Assembly (NCBI GenBank): GCA_036166735.1 | Contig: JAYZHG010000096.1 | Coordinates: 1 to 22,724, forward strand | Reading direction: 5' to 3' | DNA length: 22,724 bases | From: JAPYTU01 sp036166735 | Lineage (GTDB): Bacteria > Bacteroidota > Bacteroidia > Cytophagales > MED-G16 | Shown here: piece after piece, positions 1 through 7,915 of the stretch | Numbering within the stretch: position 1 is the stretch's first letter | How the letters are laid out: each line of letters begins with the position of its first letter | Position numbers and translations under genes: made by a program | The notes under the pieces: generated by a model | The model's database searches: none | What the model was told of the DNA's origin: nothing | The model's input: the letters and a program-made list of their open reading frames with translations, nothing else

Positions 1-149
1 AAAGTAACTAGAATAGGTAATACCTGATTTTTATTTTTTTCTATTTTCTCTTTACACGATAGTACTATTATAAAAAAGAAAAATAAAATATAATTTATTA
101 GGTAGTTCAATTTTTAGTAGTGTTGTAAAAATAATTCAATATTAATTAA

Positions 150-698
150 ATGAAAAAACAATTTATATTCATTCTTTTCTTTTTATTCTCATCATTCGTT
201 TCTTTTTCTCAGTCATTTAATTCTGTCATAACTGTTAATGGTCTTACTTGTGCTATGTGTTCATTTTCTACTCAAAAAAGTTTAGAAAAACTTGATTTTA
301 TTAAAGAAATAACTGCTGATTTAGAATCTACTTCATTTAAGTTAGTTTTTGATGATAGTAAATTTATAGATTTTGATATGATTCAAGATAAAGTTGAAGA
401 TGCAGGCTTTTTTATTGGAGGTATTAAAATAAATTTTGATGAAAAATTAAATCCAAATAATAATGATCATAAAGTTTATAATAATAATCTCTTTCATTTT
501 ATTATAAATAATGATATAAATTCAAGTACATATAATTTAATTGATAAGAATTTTATTTCAGATATTGATTTCAAATCATTTAGTCAGTTTACTTCACATG
601 CTTGCTATTTAACTGGAGCTCATAATGAATCCTGCTGTTCAAATCATGAAAATTTAAAATCTAAAAAGGTATTTCATCTAGAGCCTGATTCTGAATAG
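150..698 (+). CDS. Secreted heavy-metal-associated (HMA) domain protein
   Basis: A 182-residue exported protein. Residues 1-20 form a typical Sec signal peptide (Lys-Lys, a Phe/Leu-rich core, then SFSQ). Residues about 24-93 resemble the ferredoxin-like HMA fold, with the metal-binding loop GLTCAMC giving C34 and C37. The HMA family binds soft metals such as copper through this CxxC pair. The C-terminal third has no fold I recognise but carries a dense His/Cys cluster between residues 150 and 166 (H150, C152, H158, C162, C163, H166), which could be a second metal site or disulfides. The next gene begins on the base after this stop codon, so the two are almost certainly co-expressed and probably act together in envelope metal handling. 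ATG start preceded by an AT-rich stretch without a Shine-Dalgarno. HMA assignment is firm; copper as ligand and the role of the tail are inference. Confidence 0.85.
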   Translation: MKKQFIFILFFLFSSFVSFSQSFNSVITVNGLTCAMCSFSTQKSLEKLDFIKEITADLESTSFKLVFDDSKFIDFDMIQDKVEDAGFFIGGIKINFDEKLNPNNNDHKVYNNNLFHFIINNDINSSTYNLIDKNFISDIDFKSFSQFTSHACYLTGAHNESCCSNHENLKSKKVFHLEPDSE

Positions 699-1502
699 TT
701 GAAAAATTTAATTTTAATATTTTTTTTACTTGTAAGTAATATAATTTTCTCACAAGAGCTATATATAAATTCGGAGCCTGCAAGTTTAATTCCTAAAGGT
801 TCAAAGGTTGTGAGTTTAGTTAATTCAAACATATTTCTTAATGGTGTAGATGGTTTAGATAATGGTGAAGGTACTGCGACATTACTAACATCTTCTTTAT
901 CATATGGCATCTCTAAGAGACTAATGTTAAGAGTTAGCTTGCAATTTGCTAATAATCCACTTGTTGATTATTATCCTAATTGGCGTTTTAATGGATTTAA
1001 ATTTTATTCTAAACAAAGAATTTTATCTAGTGATAGACCAAAGTACCACACGAGACTATCTTCTTTTATTACAGGATCTTATCATAATGATAAGTTTATG
1101 AAAAACAATTTAGATATCGATATTCAAGATTCTGGCCTTCAGTTTGGCCTTATTGGAACACAACTAGTTAATAAGTTTGCTATATCTATAACCTCAGGTT
1201 TAGGATTTTATACAAAAGAAGATTTAAATGTATTTATGAATTCTTTTTCGTTGGGTTACCTGGTTTTACCAAGAAAATATAAATCATATAAACAAACAAA
1301 TTTTAATGTTTACCTGGAATATAAGACAAACACAATATTGAATAATTCTTTTCCGGATAGATATTATAAATTTTCGTCAACAATTGCTCCTGGCATTCAA
1401 TTTATTCTTTTTTCTAGATCAAGACTTGATTTTAGTTATAAAATCAGAAAGGCTAATACTCCAGATGAATTTTTAGTGAAATTAACTTATATAATTTACT
1501 AA
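699..1502 (+). CDS. Outer-membrane beta-barrel protein paired with the HMA protein
   Basis: A 267-residue protein with a signal peptide (residues 1-18, ending FSQ) followed by alternating hydrophobic/polar segments, many aromatic residues, and a C-terminal tail ending in Tyr-Ile-Ile-Tyr, as expected for the last strand of an outer-membrane barrel. No named family can be assigned with certainty; it looks like the barrel or transporter-like proteins that accompany HMA proteins in Bacteroidota. The start is TTG at 699, placed immediately after the upstream TAG with no intervening base. No ATG occurs in frame before residue 73, and only the TTG start keeps the complete signal peptide. Translational coupling is therefore likely. 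The stop abuts the stop of the convergent gene. A role in metal passage across the outer membrane is inferred from the neighbour only. Confidence 0.75.
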   Translation: MKNLILIFFLLVSNIIFSQELYINSEPASLIPKGSKVVSLVNSNIFLNGVDGLDNGEGTATLLTSSLSYGISKRLMLRVSLQFANNPLVDYYPNWRFNGFKFYSKQRILSSDRPKYHTRLSSFITGSYHNDKFMKNNLDIDIQDSGLQFGLIGTQLVNKFAISITSGLGFYTKEDLNVFMNSFSLGYLVLPRKYKSYKQTNFNVYLEYKTNTILNNSFPDRYYKFSSTIAPGIQFILFSRSRLDFSYKIRKANTPDEFLVKLTYIIY

Positions 1503-2522
1503 TTAGGTTTCAATTAGGTATGTTCCTTTAAGAACATTAAACCCTTTACTGGACCAGTAAGCTAATTCTGGTTCCGATCCTTCTTTACCTGTAATTGATG
1601 CACATCCAACACTTCCATCTTTTCCTAAAGCAACTATTTTATCATTAAAATAGATATTTTTTGGACCACCATTAATATCTATTATTCTCTTGCAGAGTGC
1701 TTCGCAAGCTTCTTGTGGGGTTTTTCCATTTCTCATCTGTTCAACAACAAAAAATGAGCCGCATGTCCTTAAAATTTCTTCTCCTCTTCCAGTGGCTCCA
1801 GCAGCACCAACTTCATTGTCTACGTATAAACCAGCTCCAATAATAGGAGAATCTCCAACTCTACCTGGTATTTTATAGGCTAGACCACTTGTTGTAGTTA
1901 TTCCTGCAACATCATTGTTTGAATCTACGGCAAGAACATTTATTGTACCCGTAGTTCTTTTCTTATCGTAATCATTATTTTTTGGTGGAAACCAATCATC
2001 TTTATCGGAGATATTTTCTTTCCATCTAAGCCATATTTTTCTTGATTTTTCAGTCAATAAGTTTTCTATTTTAAATCCATGAGCTTTAGCAAAATTTTGA
2101 GCTCCTTTTCCCATTATGTGTATATGGTCCGTTCTCTCCATCACAAGTCTTGCAACAGAACAAGGAGTTTTAATTCCTTCCAATGCTCCAACGGAACCAC
2201 AATTATGAGTAGGTCCATACATAATGGATGCATCTAATTGGACTACACCATGTTCGTTTGGTAATCCTCCGTATCCAACTGAAGTATCATTAGGATCAAG
2301 CTCTGTAACGTTTGCAGATTTTTCTATTGCATCAAGTAAACTTCCATTATTTGATAGAATATCCCAACCTGGTTTTAATACTTTTTCTCCCCATTCATTA
2401 CCTCTACTACAAATAATTATTGGTCCTTTATTACTATTTTCTTTTGCTTTGATATTTGAAATAAAAGGTGCCGTAGCTCCTACAGCAGCTATTTTTTTTA
2501 TAAATTTTCTTCTTGAACTCAT
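1503..2522 (-). CDS. Glycosylasparaginase (N4-(beta-N-acetylglucosaminyl)-L-asparaginase), Tat-exported
   Basis: A 339-residue Ntn-hydrolase of the asparaginase 2/glycosylasparaginase family, which cleaves the GlcNAc-Asn bond left after proteolysis of N-glycoproteins. The N-terminus has a twin-arginine motif (SSRRKFIKK) and a short hydrophobic stretch to about residue 26, so export by Tat is likely. The predicted autoprocessing site is TTGTINVLAVD: T193 aligns with the nucleophilic threonine of the HDTIGM motif of characterised enzymes, although the preceding His-Asp is Thr-Gly here. The substrate-binding blocks GRVGDSPIIGAGLY (about 220-233) and GAAGATGRGEEILR (about 239-252) are well preserved. 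Length fits the precursor. The start lies one base after the stop of the upstream SMUG2-like gene, so the two are co-transcribed. A plain isoaspartyl peptidase is less likely given the GRVGDSP and ATGRGE blocks. Confidence 0.9.
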   Translation of the reverse strand: MSSRRKFIKKIAAVGATAPFISNIKAKENSNKGPIIICSRGNEWGEKVLKPGWDILSNNGSLLDAIEKSANVTELDPNDTSVGYGGLPNEHGVVQLDASIMYGPTHNCGSVGALEGIKTPCSVARLVMERTDHIHIMGKGAQNFAKAHGFKIENLLTEKSRKIWLRWKENISDKDDWFPPKNNDYDKKRTTGTINVLAVDSNNDVAGITTTSGLAYKIPGRVGDSPIIGAGLYVDNEVGAAGATGRGEEILRTCGSFFVVEQMRNGKTPQEACEALCKRIIDINGGPKNIYFNDKIVALGKDGSVGCASITGKEGSEPELAYWSSKGFNVLKGTYLIET

Positions 2523-2523
2523 G

Positions 2524-3192
2524 CTATAAATTTTTTAATGTTGTTACGTAGTTGTTAATATGATGTTGTTTTTCTTTTAGTTTATACTGCATCACCCATC
2601 TAGGATGGGGTAGAGTTATAATTTCATCAAAGAATTTATACTCTTTGTTTATCATTTCAAAAAATTTTTGGTTTTTTCCTTTTCCTATTATCACACATTT
2701 TGTTGGGTTTCCAAAACTATTTACTTGAATATTAATCCAATTAATTATTGATTTTTTCCAATTCTTTAGTAGAATTTTATTGTCGTAATAATTGAAATTA
2801 TTACCACTTTCAATAAATCCATATGGACAAATACTTGATATAAAAAATTTATTATAAAATTTTTGGACACCTCCATAGGCCTCAATCATTTCGTAGATAT
2901 ATGAAGCACTAATTTCCTTTTTTTTCATATAGGTAGAATTAATGCCACAATTTTTTTCTAAAAAATACGGGTCGGTAAATGGAATTCCAGTTATTCCACC
3001 ACCAAACCTTCCTGGATTAATTCCAAAGCATATTATTCTATTATTGTTATCAGAGTAAAATTTACTATAGAATTCAGAAACTATTTTTTTAGTTTCTTTA
3101 CTTGAATATGGATCCAGAACTTCTATAGAAGAAGGTGTTTCTAACTTGTTAAGATTAAAAAAAAATTTTATAATCTTATCAGATGTTTTCAT
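2524..3192 (-). CDS. SMUG2-like uracil-DNA glycosylase (DUF4918 family)
   Basis: A 222-residue cytosolic protein of the uracil-DNA glycosylase superfamily, which removes uracil or other deaminated bases from DNA in base-excision repair. Motif 1 is GINPGRFGGGITGIPF (residues 57-72), very like the SMUG1 motif in which the Asn and the Gly/Pro loop position the catalytic water and base. Motif 2 is LPHPRW (194-199), with H196 in the position of the conserved His of the leucine-loop motif. A SSICPYGF segment (119-126) also matches the family core. The shape and size match the SMUG2/DUF4918 branch found in Bacteroidota rather than vertebrate SMUG1. It is 18 bases downstream of the DUF2911 gene and one base upstream of the glycosylasparaginase start, so it sits inside an operon with unrelated envelope functions. 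Substrate preference (uracil versus xanthine or others) cannot be read from the sequence. Confidence 0.82.
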   Translation of the reverse strand: MKTSDKIIKFFFNLNKLETPSSIEVLDPYSSKETKKIVSEFYSKFYSDNNNRIICFGINPGRFGGGITGIPFTDPYFLEKNCGINSTYMKKKEISASYIYEMIEAYGGVQKFYNKFFISSICPYGFIESGNNFNYYDNKILLKNWKKSIINWINIQVNSFGNPTKCVIIGKGKNQKFFEMINKEYKFFDEIITLPHPRWVMQYKLKEKQHHINNYVTTLKNL

Positions 3193-3210
3193 TACTTAAT
3201 CCAAAAAATA

Positions 3211-3813
3211 CTAATTTAATGTTTTAGCAAAATTTTCTAGATGTTTTTCTGTCATAGTATCTACTGAGAATTCTACAACAGCATTTGACCATATCATAAC
3301 TACTTTAGCAATTTTGTTATCATTTGCATTTATTCTATAGAATAATCTTTCAAAATTACTTTCACTGAATCTAGGTTGAACATTAATGCTGTGTGCTAAA
3401 TCTTTGTTATATGCTTCCATATCGATTTTTCCATCAGTCATATATGCAAAAGGATATTTTCCTGCAGAGTTAAAATCTATTGTCCATTCTCCTTCTGACC
3501 TTGGGGTGATAGCTATAGCATATTCTCCAGATCTCAACGTTTTATCTCCAATTTTTACACTAGTACTAAATTTAATTTTTGTAGGACTATTTGCACCAGC
3601 TCTCCATATTTGGTCATATGGCACTAGTTCTCCAAAAATTTTTCTTCCTTTAACACCTGGTGATGAGTAGCTAATGGAAATTTGTGTCATACCAACATTT
3701 TGACTAACGGTTGCCTGAGGGCTAGCTACTGGACTATAATAAGTTGTAGCTGTTTGAGAAAATGCAGTAATAGTTATAAATAATAGTAGAGTGGTTAATG
3801 TTATATTTTTCAT
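3211..3813 (-). CDS. DUF2911 secreted protein
   Basis: A 200-residue protein with a clear Sec signal peptide (residues 1-19, ending AFSQ). The mature part has the hallmarks of DUF2911: SPQATVSQNVGMTQISISY, then SSPGVKGRKIFGELVPY, the IWRAGAN block, and GEYAIAITPRSEGEWTIDFN. These repeats of short beta strands fill residues about 27-120; residues about 150-200 form a second part ending in a probable helix (TMTEKHLENFAKTL). DUF2911 proteins are common exported proteins of Bacteroidota with no established biochemical role, so none is assigned. It lies 37 bases after the nucleotidyltransferase gene and 18 before the glycosylase gene on the same strand. Confidence 0.9.
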   Translation of the reverse strand: MKNITLTTLLLFITITAFSQTATTYYSPVASPQATVSQNVGMTQISISYSSPGVKGRKIFGELVPYDQIWRAGANSPTKIKFSTSVKIGDKTLRSGEYAIAITPRSEGEWTIDFNSAGKYPFAYMTDGKIDMEAYNKDLAHSINVQPRFSESNFERLFYRINANDNKIAKVVMIWSNAVVEFSVDTMTEKHLENFAKTLN

Positions 3814-3850
3814 GAGATTTTTTTTATTTTCAATATTAATTTTTTTTTAG

Positions 3851-4762
3851 TTATTTCCATAGAGGAGTCGGGTATATTTTTTCTTTTATTAGTTTTTTTA
3901 TTTTTCTTTTCACAAATTCTTTATCTTCTTTAAAGGTTATTCCAAACCATTTCTCATCTGTAGTTTCAACATATACATCAGCGTTAGTATTTATTAATTT
4001 ATTTACAATACTTGGAAGTAAAAATTCTTTTGTTTTGTGGTTGATATAAGTGGTTAAAAATTTATCAAATTCTATATTTAGGATGTTAAAAAAATTATTT
4101 TTGAATCCCATTAGATTCATTGAGACCTCAGTGATATCATCTAGAGTATTTTTTTTATTATCTTCAGATGTACCAATAATTACGCCTGTTTTATGATTTT
4201 TTGTAATATTAAAAGTTTCGTTTATTTCAATTAATTTATTTTTTGAAGTTTTACATACTCCTCTAGTTACTGATCCATTTTCTGATAAAGTATTTTTTAG
4301 TAAATAAGAAATAATACATGCTTCAAAATCATTTTTTTCTATGTTATTAAGTATATCATGTATTTTTTTATATGCTCCTCGCCCATAAAAGTCATCAGCA
4401 TTAATTACGGCAAATGGTTCGTTGATAACATTTTCACAGCATAAGATTGCGTGTCCAGTACCCCAAGGTTTAATCCTATTTTTTGGAAGATTAAAGTTTT
4501 TTAATCCATAACTAGGATCTTGATTTACGATATGGTATGTGATTTCTGGATAACATTTAAAACAATCTGCATATTTTTTTTCAAAATATCCTTTAAGCTC
4601 ATTTGTAGTAAGAATAACAATTTTTTCGAATCCTGATTTAATTGCATCATAAATTGAATAGTCTAAAATGGATTCATTATTTGGTCCAAAGCCATCAACT
4701 TGTTTTAGTCCTCCATATCTACTTCCAAGTCCTCCAGCTAAAATTAGAAGTGATGTTTTCAA
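3851..4762 (-). CDS. Sugar-type nucleotidyltransferase (NTP_transferase family)
   Basis: A cytosolic NTP transferase that joins a nucleoside triphosphate to a sugar phosphate or similar acceptor. With the start chosen here it has 303 residues and opens MKTSLLILAGGLGSRYGG, placing the nucleotide-binding signature GGLGSRYGGLKQ at residues 10-21, as is usual. GTGHAIL (101-107) and the metal-binding INADDFYG (120-127) are also present. The start is TTG at 4762, one base after the stop of the upstream gene; a longer reading from GTG at 4792 is possible but overlaps that gene by 29 bases and puts ten non-family residues before the Rossmann strand. Related Bacteroidota proteins are often found beside a sugar or aminoglycoside-type kinase; none is in this window. 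The acceptor sugar is unknown. Confidence 0.85.
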   Translation of the reverse strand: MKTSLLILAGGLGSRYGGLKQVDGFGPNNESILDYSIYDAIKSGFEKIVILTTNELKGYFEKKYADCFKCYPEITYHIVNQDPSYGLKNFNLPKNRIKPWGTGHAILCCENVINEPFAVINADDFYGRGAYKKIHDILNNIEKNDFEACIISYLLKNTLSENGSVTRGVCKTSKNKLIEINETFNITKNHKTGVIIGTSEDNKKNTLDDITEVSMNLMGFKNNFFNILNIEFDKFLTTYINHKTKEFLLPSIVNKLINTNADVYVETTDEKWFGITFKEDKEFVKRKIKKLIKEKIYPTPLWK

Positions 4763-4763
4763 T

Positions 4764-5282
4764 TTAGATTTTAGAAAGATTAAAAGTGCCACCTACAGAA
4801 CTGCTCCATCCACCTTGCATTTTAAATGTTCCATTGAGGGTAAGAGTCTCACTTCTGAACCTTGCATTTTCAAATTTATTTCCTGGTTTATATCTGATGT
4901 ATGGCCATCTATTACATGGATTGTTCCAACTACTTCCGTTACTCTGACAATCCGTATAATCTCCATCATTATGAGCATATTCTGTTTCTCTGAATTCTAC
5001 CCATCCGTACTTATCAATTTCTCCAGTTATGCTAAAAGTTGTAAAAGAATCTTCAAAGGATGAAATACCATAAAACATGCAGCCATCTGCTGATGTAATA
5101 TCAATTGCAAATTTTTGAGTTACTCCTCTTGCGCTCGAAGGTTGAGTGTAATTAGATGCTCCTTCCCATCTACCCAACATTTGTTGTACAGCACTATTAC
5201 AATCTATTGTGTTTTCATCCTCAGCACATCTGTAAGTAGTATTTGCTAGAAGAATAAAAAGGAAAATATTTAAAATTTTCAT
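4764..5282 (-). CDS. Secreted Cys-containing protein of unknown function
   Basis: A 172-residue protein I do not recognise. Residues 1-18 form a hydrophobic signal sequence. C19 in NTTYRCAEDEN sits where a lipoprotein cysteine would be and is followed by acidic residues, but Tyr-Arg before the Cys is a poor lipobox, so lipidation is doubtful. The mature region begins with LGRWEG-like residues and has alternating strands rich in Ser, Thr, Gly and aromatic residues, suggesting a small beta-sandwich or lipocalin-like fold. Further cysteines lie near residue 28, in the DGC segment and in TDCQSNGSSWNNPCNRW, enough for disulfides in an oxidising compartment. It is the first gene of a five-gene minus-strand run, and its stop is one base from the TTG start of the nucleotidyltransferase. 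Function unknown. Confidence 0.75.
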   Translation of the reverse strand: MKILNIFLFILLANTTYRCAEDENTIDCNSAVQQMLGRWEGASNYTQPSSARGVTQKFAIDITSADGCMFYGISSFEDSFTTFSITGEIDKYGWVEFRETEYAHNDGDYTDCQSNGSSWNNPCNRWPYIRYKPGNKFENARFRSETLTLNGTFKMQGGWSSSVGGTFNLSKI

Positions 5283-5406
5283 TTCTCAAAAATAATAAAA
5301 TAGATTTAATAAAAGAAGTTTTAATTGTTAATGTTCCTTACAATGCATTTCATAATTATTATGATATATTTACTTACTTTAGAGAGCTACTATAAAAATA
5401 TTTGAC
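5283..5406. promoter_or_regulatory. Divergent intergenic region, probable promoters for both flanking operons
   Basis: This 124-base AT-rich gap separates two operons that run away from each other, so it should hold a promoter for each. A TAttTTTG match to the Bacteroidota -7 consensus lies on the minus strand at 5287-5294 and a weaker TTTG-ending match lies just before 5407, but both are only a few bases from the start codons and neither has a convincing TTG box upstream at the right distance. In sequence this AT-rich such matches are expected by chance. No hairpin, riboswitch or repeat was seen. Confidence 0.4.
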
Positions 5407-7179
5407 ATGGAATTATCATTTATTGATTGGGTAATAATTTTTTCTTTTTTTGCCATTTTTATAGCAATTGGTATACTATTTACAAAAAGATCTGGAAAAA
5501 ATTCAAAAGAATATTTTTTATCCGGTAGAAATATGCCATGGTGGTTACTTGGAACATCTATGGTTGCAACTACATTCTCTGCTGACACCCCAAATCTAGT
5601 TGCTAACATTGTTAGAGAGGATGGGGTTTCTGGTAATTGGGTATGGTGGGCTTTTTTAATTACTGGTATGATGACAGTATTTTTTTATGCTCGACTTTGG
5701 AGGAGGTCTGAAGTTCTTACGGACCTTGAATTTTATGAATTAAGATATAGCGGTAAAGAAGCAACTTTTCTTAGAGCATTTAGGGCCTTGTACTTAGGAG
5801 TCTTCTTTAATGTAATGATAATGGCAACTGTGTGTCTTGCTGGAATTAAAATTGGAGGAATTTTATTGGGTTTAACTCCTTTTGAATGTGTGTTTTACTC
5901 GTCAATTATTACTGTGTTTTATAGTTCTTTGGGTGGACTTAGAACTGTTATAATAACAGATTTGATACAGTTTGTACTTGCTATGGTAGGATCAATTTGG
6001 GCGTGTGTCTATTTAGTTAATTTGGAAGAAATTGGAGGATTAAATCAATTAATTTCTAACGATTTGATTTCTGACAAATTAAATTTTTTACCTAATTTTA
6101 ATGATTATGAAACATTAATTACAGTATTAATTATACCTATTGCTGTACAATGGTGGGCCGTATGGTATCCGGGAGCTGAGCCTGGTGGTGGTGGTTACAT
6201 AGCTCAGAGAATGTTATCGGCTAAAGACGAAAAAAATGCTATTAATGCTACTTTATTTTTTAATATAGCTCATTATGCAATTCGTCCATGGCCATGGATA
6301 TTAATAGCATTAGCTTCACTAATTATTTATCCAACTCTAAGTGATATATCATTTGCTTTTCCCAATGTTGATAGCTCTATTATTGGACATGATATTGCAT
6401 ACCCAGCAATGCTCTCAAAATTACCTTCTGGCTTATTAGGAATTGTATTAGCATCTCTTTCAGCCGCTTTTATGAGTACCATATCGAGTCATTTAAATTG
6501 GGGAGCATCATATATATCTATTGATTTTTACAAAAGATTTATTTATTCGAAAGCTAGTGAAAAAGAAATTGTTTTAGTTGGTAGAATATCTACCGTTTTT
6601 TTAATGATTTTAGCGGGATTTGTTGCTTTAGAATTAAATGATGCTTTGGATGCATTTCAAATATTATTGCAGATTGGAGCTGGAACCGGATCAATCTTTT
6701 TACTTCGATGGTTTTGGTGGAGGGTAAATGCATATAGTGAAATTACTGGTATGTCAGTCTCTTTTTTAGTTGCTATATATTTCCACTCCATTCATGAAAG
6801 AATTTTTGGTTTTACATTTGAGAGCCATTATGAATTAGTCTTAAGTGTTTTTATAACTACACTCTCGTGGATACTTGTTACCTTATTAACAAAACCAACA
6901 GAAAATAGTAGACTATTTGAGTTTTATAAAAAAATTAAACCATATGGAATAGGTTGGAATAAATTTTTAAAAAATAACAATATAGATGTTACAAAAAAAG
7001 AATTAAAAGAATCTCCAATGAGTGATTTATTATCTATGTTTTTAGGTATAGTTATTGTTTATTCTGGACTTTTTGGAACGGGGTATTTATTATATGGTAA
7101 CATTACCTTTAGTCTAATTTTATTTTTCTTATTATTTATTTCTGCTTATAAACTCAATAAAATTATGAATAGTAATTAA
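5407..7179 (+). CDS. Sodium/solute symporter (SSS/SGLT family)
   Basis: A 590-residue inner-membrane transporter with about 13-14 hydrophobic segments, the usual size for the sodium:solute symporter family, which couples uptake of sugars, sialic acid, amino acids or other solutes to sodium entry. Family blocks are visible: FLSGRNMPWWLLGTSMVATT (37-56) at the end of the first helices, SSLGGLRTVIITDLIQF (173-189), and LSAAFMSTISSHLNWGAS (351-368) in the helix that carries the second sodium-site Ser/Thr. The GTSMVATTFSADTP variant is typical of the sugar-like branch in Bacteroidota, but substrate cannot be read directly. It is the first gene of a long plus-strand run, followed after about ten bases by a YwaF-like membrane gene and later by transhydrogenase and carbohydrate genes, so sugar uptake is a reasonable inference. 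ATG start with no Shine-Dalgarno. Confidence 0.93.
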   Translation: MELSFIDWVIIFSFFAIFIAIGILFTKRSGKNSKEYFLSGRNMPWWLLGTSMVATTFSADTPNLVANIVREDGVSGNWVWWAFLITGMMTVFFYARLWRRSEVLTDLEFYELRYSGKEATFLRAFRALYLGVFFNVMIMATVCLAGIKIGGILLGLTPFECVFYSSIITVFYSSLGGLRTVIITDLIQFVLAMVGSIWACVYLVNLEEIGGLNQLISNDLISDKLNFLPNFNDYETLITVLIIPIAVQWWAVWYPGAEPGGGGYIAQRMLSAKDEKNAINATLFFNIAHYAIRPWPWILIALASLIIYPTLSDISFAFPNVDSSIIGHDIAYPAMLSKLPSGLLGIVLASLSAAFMSTISSHLNWGASYISIDFYKRFIYSKASEKEIVLVGRISTVFLMILAGFVALELNDALDAFQILLQIGAGTGSIFLLRWFWWRVNAYSEITGMSVSFLVAIYFHSIHERIFGFTFESHYELVLSVFITTLSWILVTLLTKPTENSRLFEFYKKIKPYGIGWNKFLKNNNIDVTKKELKESPMSDLLSMFLGIVIVYSGLFGTGYLLYGNITFSLILFFLLFISAYKLNKIMNSN

Positions 7180-7186
7180 TTTTTTA

Positions 7187-7885
7187 GTGATGGATACGAA
7201 TTATGAAATTATATTTTTGTCAAATGAGTGGATTATAAATAGTGTCTTTACATTACTTTTTATGGTTTTGTTTTTATTACTTGGAAAGTATTCAGGTAAA
7301 GAACAAAGAGTTCAAATAGCTTATGTATTTGTTTATATATTTATTGGTGTGTATGTAATTTATCATATCATGCATTACTTGGATGGTACCTGGTTACTTT
7401 CAAAAAGATTACCTCTTCATTTATGCGGAATTTCTTCAGTTTTAGTCTGCGTTATAATGTTTTTAAAAAAACGTCAGTTAGCATTTGAATTTCTTTTTTA
7501 TTGTGGAATATTAGGTGGAATCAATTCTCTTTTAACACCTCTAATAGATAATTATACTGGAGGTAACTTTTTTTATATAGAATATTATTATAGTCATTCT
7601 TCTATAATAGTTTTTCCTTTGTATCTGTTTTATTATATGGACATGAAGCTTTCAAAATATTCATGGTTAAAAACTTTTCTTATTTTAAATATTTTATTGG
7701 TTATTATTATGCCGTTGGATTTTTTATTGGGTGCAAATTACATGTATTTAGTAGATCCACCAGCAGTTAATCATCCTCTTGTAAGTGGTGAATGGCCATA
7801 TTATCTTATTAATTTAGAATTTTTTGTATTTCTTCTACTCTATTTTACTTATTCATTATTTAAAGTTTCTTTTTTAAAAAATTAA
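7187..7885 (+). CDS. YwaF-like (TIGR02206) integral membrane protein
   Basis: A polytopic inner-membrane protein of about 231 residues with six or seven hydrophobic helices. The family fingerprint is clear: RLPLHLCGISSVLV in the third helix, then FLFYCGILGGINSLLTP, a short loop, YYYSHSSIIVFPLYLF, and near the end WPYYLINLEFF. This matches the YwaF/TIGR02206 family, widespread in bacteria and without an established function. The frame opens with GTG at 7187 directly followed by ATG at 7190; the ATG is the more probable start, giving one residue less. It lies just after the symporter gene and 30 bases before pntAA, on the same strand. Confidence 0.85.
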   Translation: MMDTNYEIIFLSNEWIINSVFTLLFMVLFLLLGKYSGKEQRVQIAYVFVYIFIGVYVIYHIMHYLDGTWLLSKRLPLHLCGISSVLVCVIMFLKKRQLAFEFLFYCGILGGINSLLTPLIDNYTGGNFFYIEYYYSHSSIIVFPLYLFYYMDMKLSKYSWLKTFLILNILLVIIMPLDFLLGANYMYLVDPPAVNHPLVSGEWPYYLINLEFFVFLLLYFTYSLFKVSFLKN

Positions 7886-7915
7886 GTTTTTATATTGCGT
7901 TAAATTTTAATTACA

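Noticed and set aside
1..27. Possible C-terminal end of an upstream plus-strand gene (eight open codons then TGA)
   Set aside because: Eight codons are too few to tell a real C-terminus from chance, and no family ending was recognised.
1690..1878. Plus-strand reading frame inside the glycosylasparaginase gene, with others like it at 674-910, 2224-2529, 3386-3670, 9869-10135 and 14756-14974
   Set aside because: All are opposite-strand shadows of genes with clear families; their compositions have no protein-like pattern.
4763..4792. GTG start giving ten more residues to the nucleotidyltransferase
   Set aside because: Overlaps the upstream gene and adds residues before the nucleotide-binding strand; TTG at 4762 gives the usual family N-terminus.
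5287..5294. TATTTTTG match to the Bacteroidota -7 promoter box on the minus strand
   Set aside because: Four bases from the start codon, no TTG box at the proper distance, and common by chance at this base composition.
5331..5405. Short plus-strand frame of 24 codons in the divergent gap before the symporter
   Set aside because: Hydrophobic only because the DNA is AT-rich; it sits where promoters are expected and has no support.
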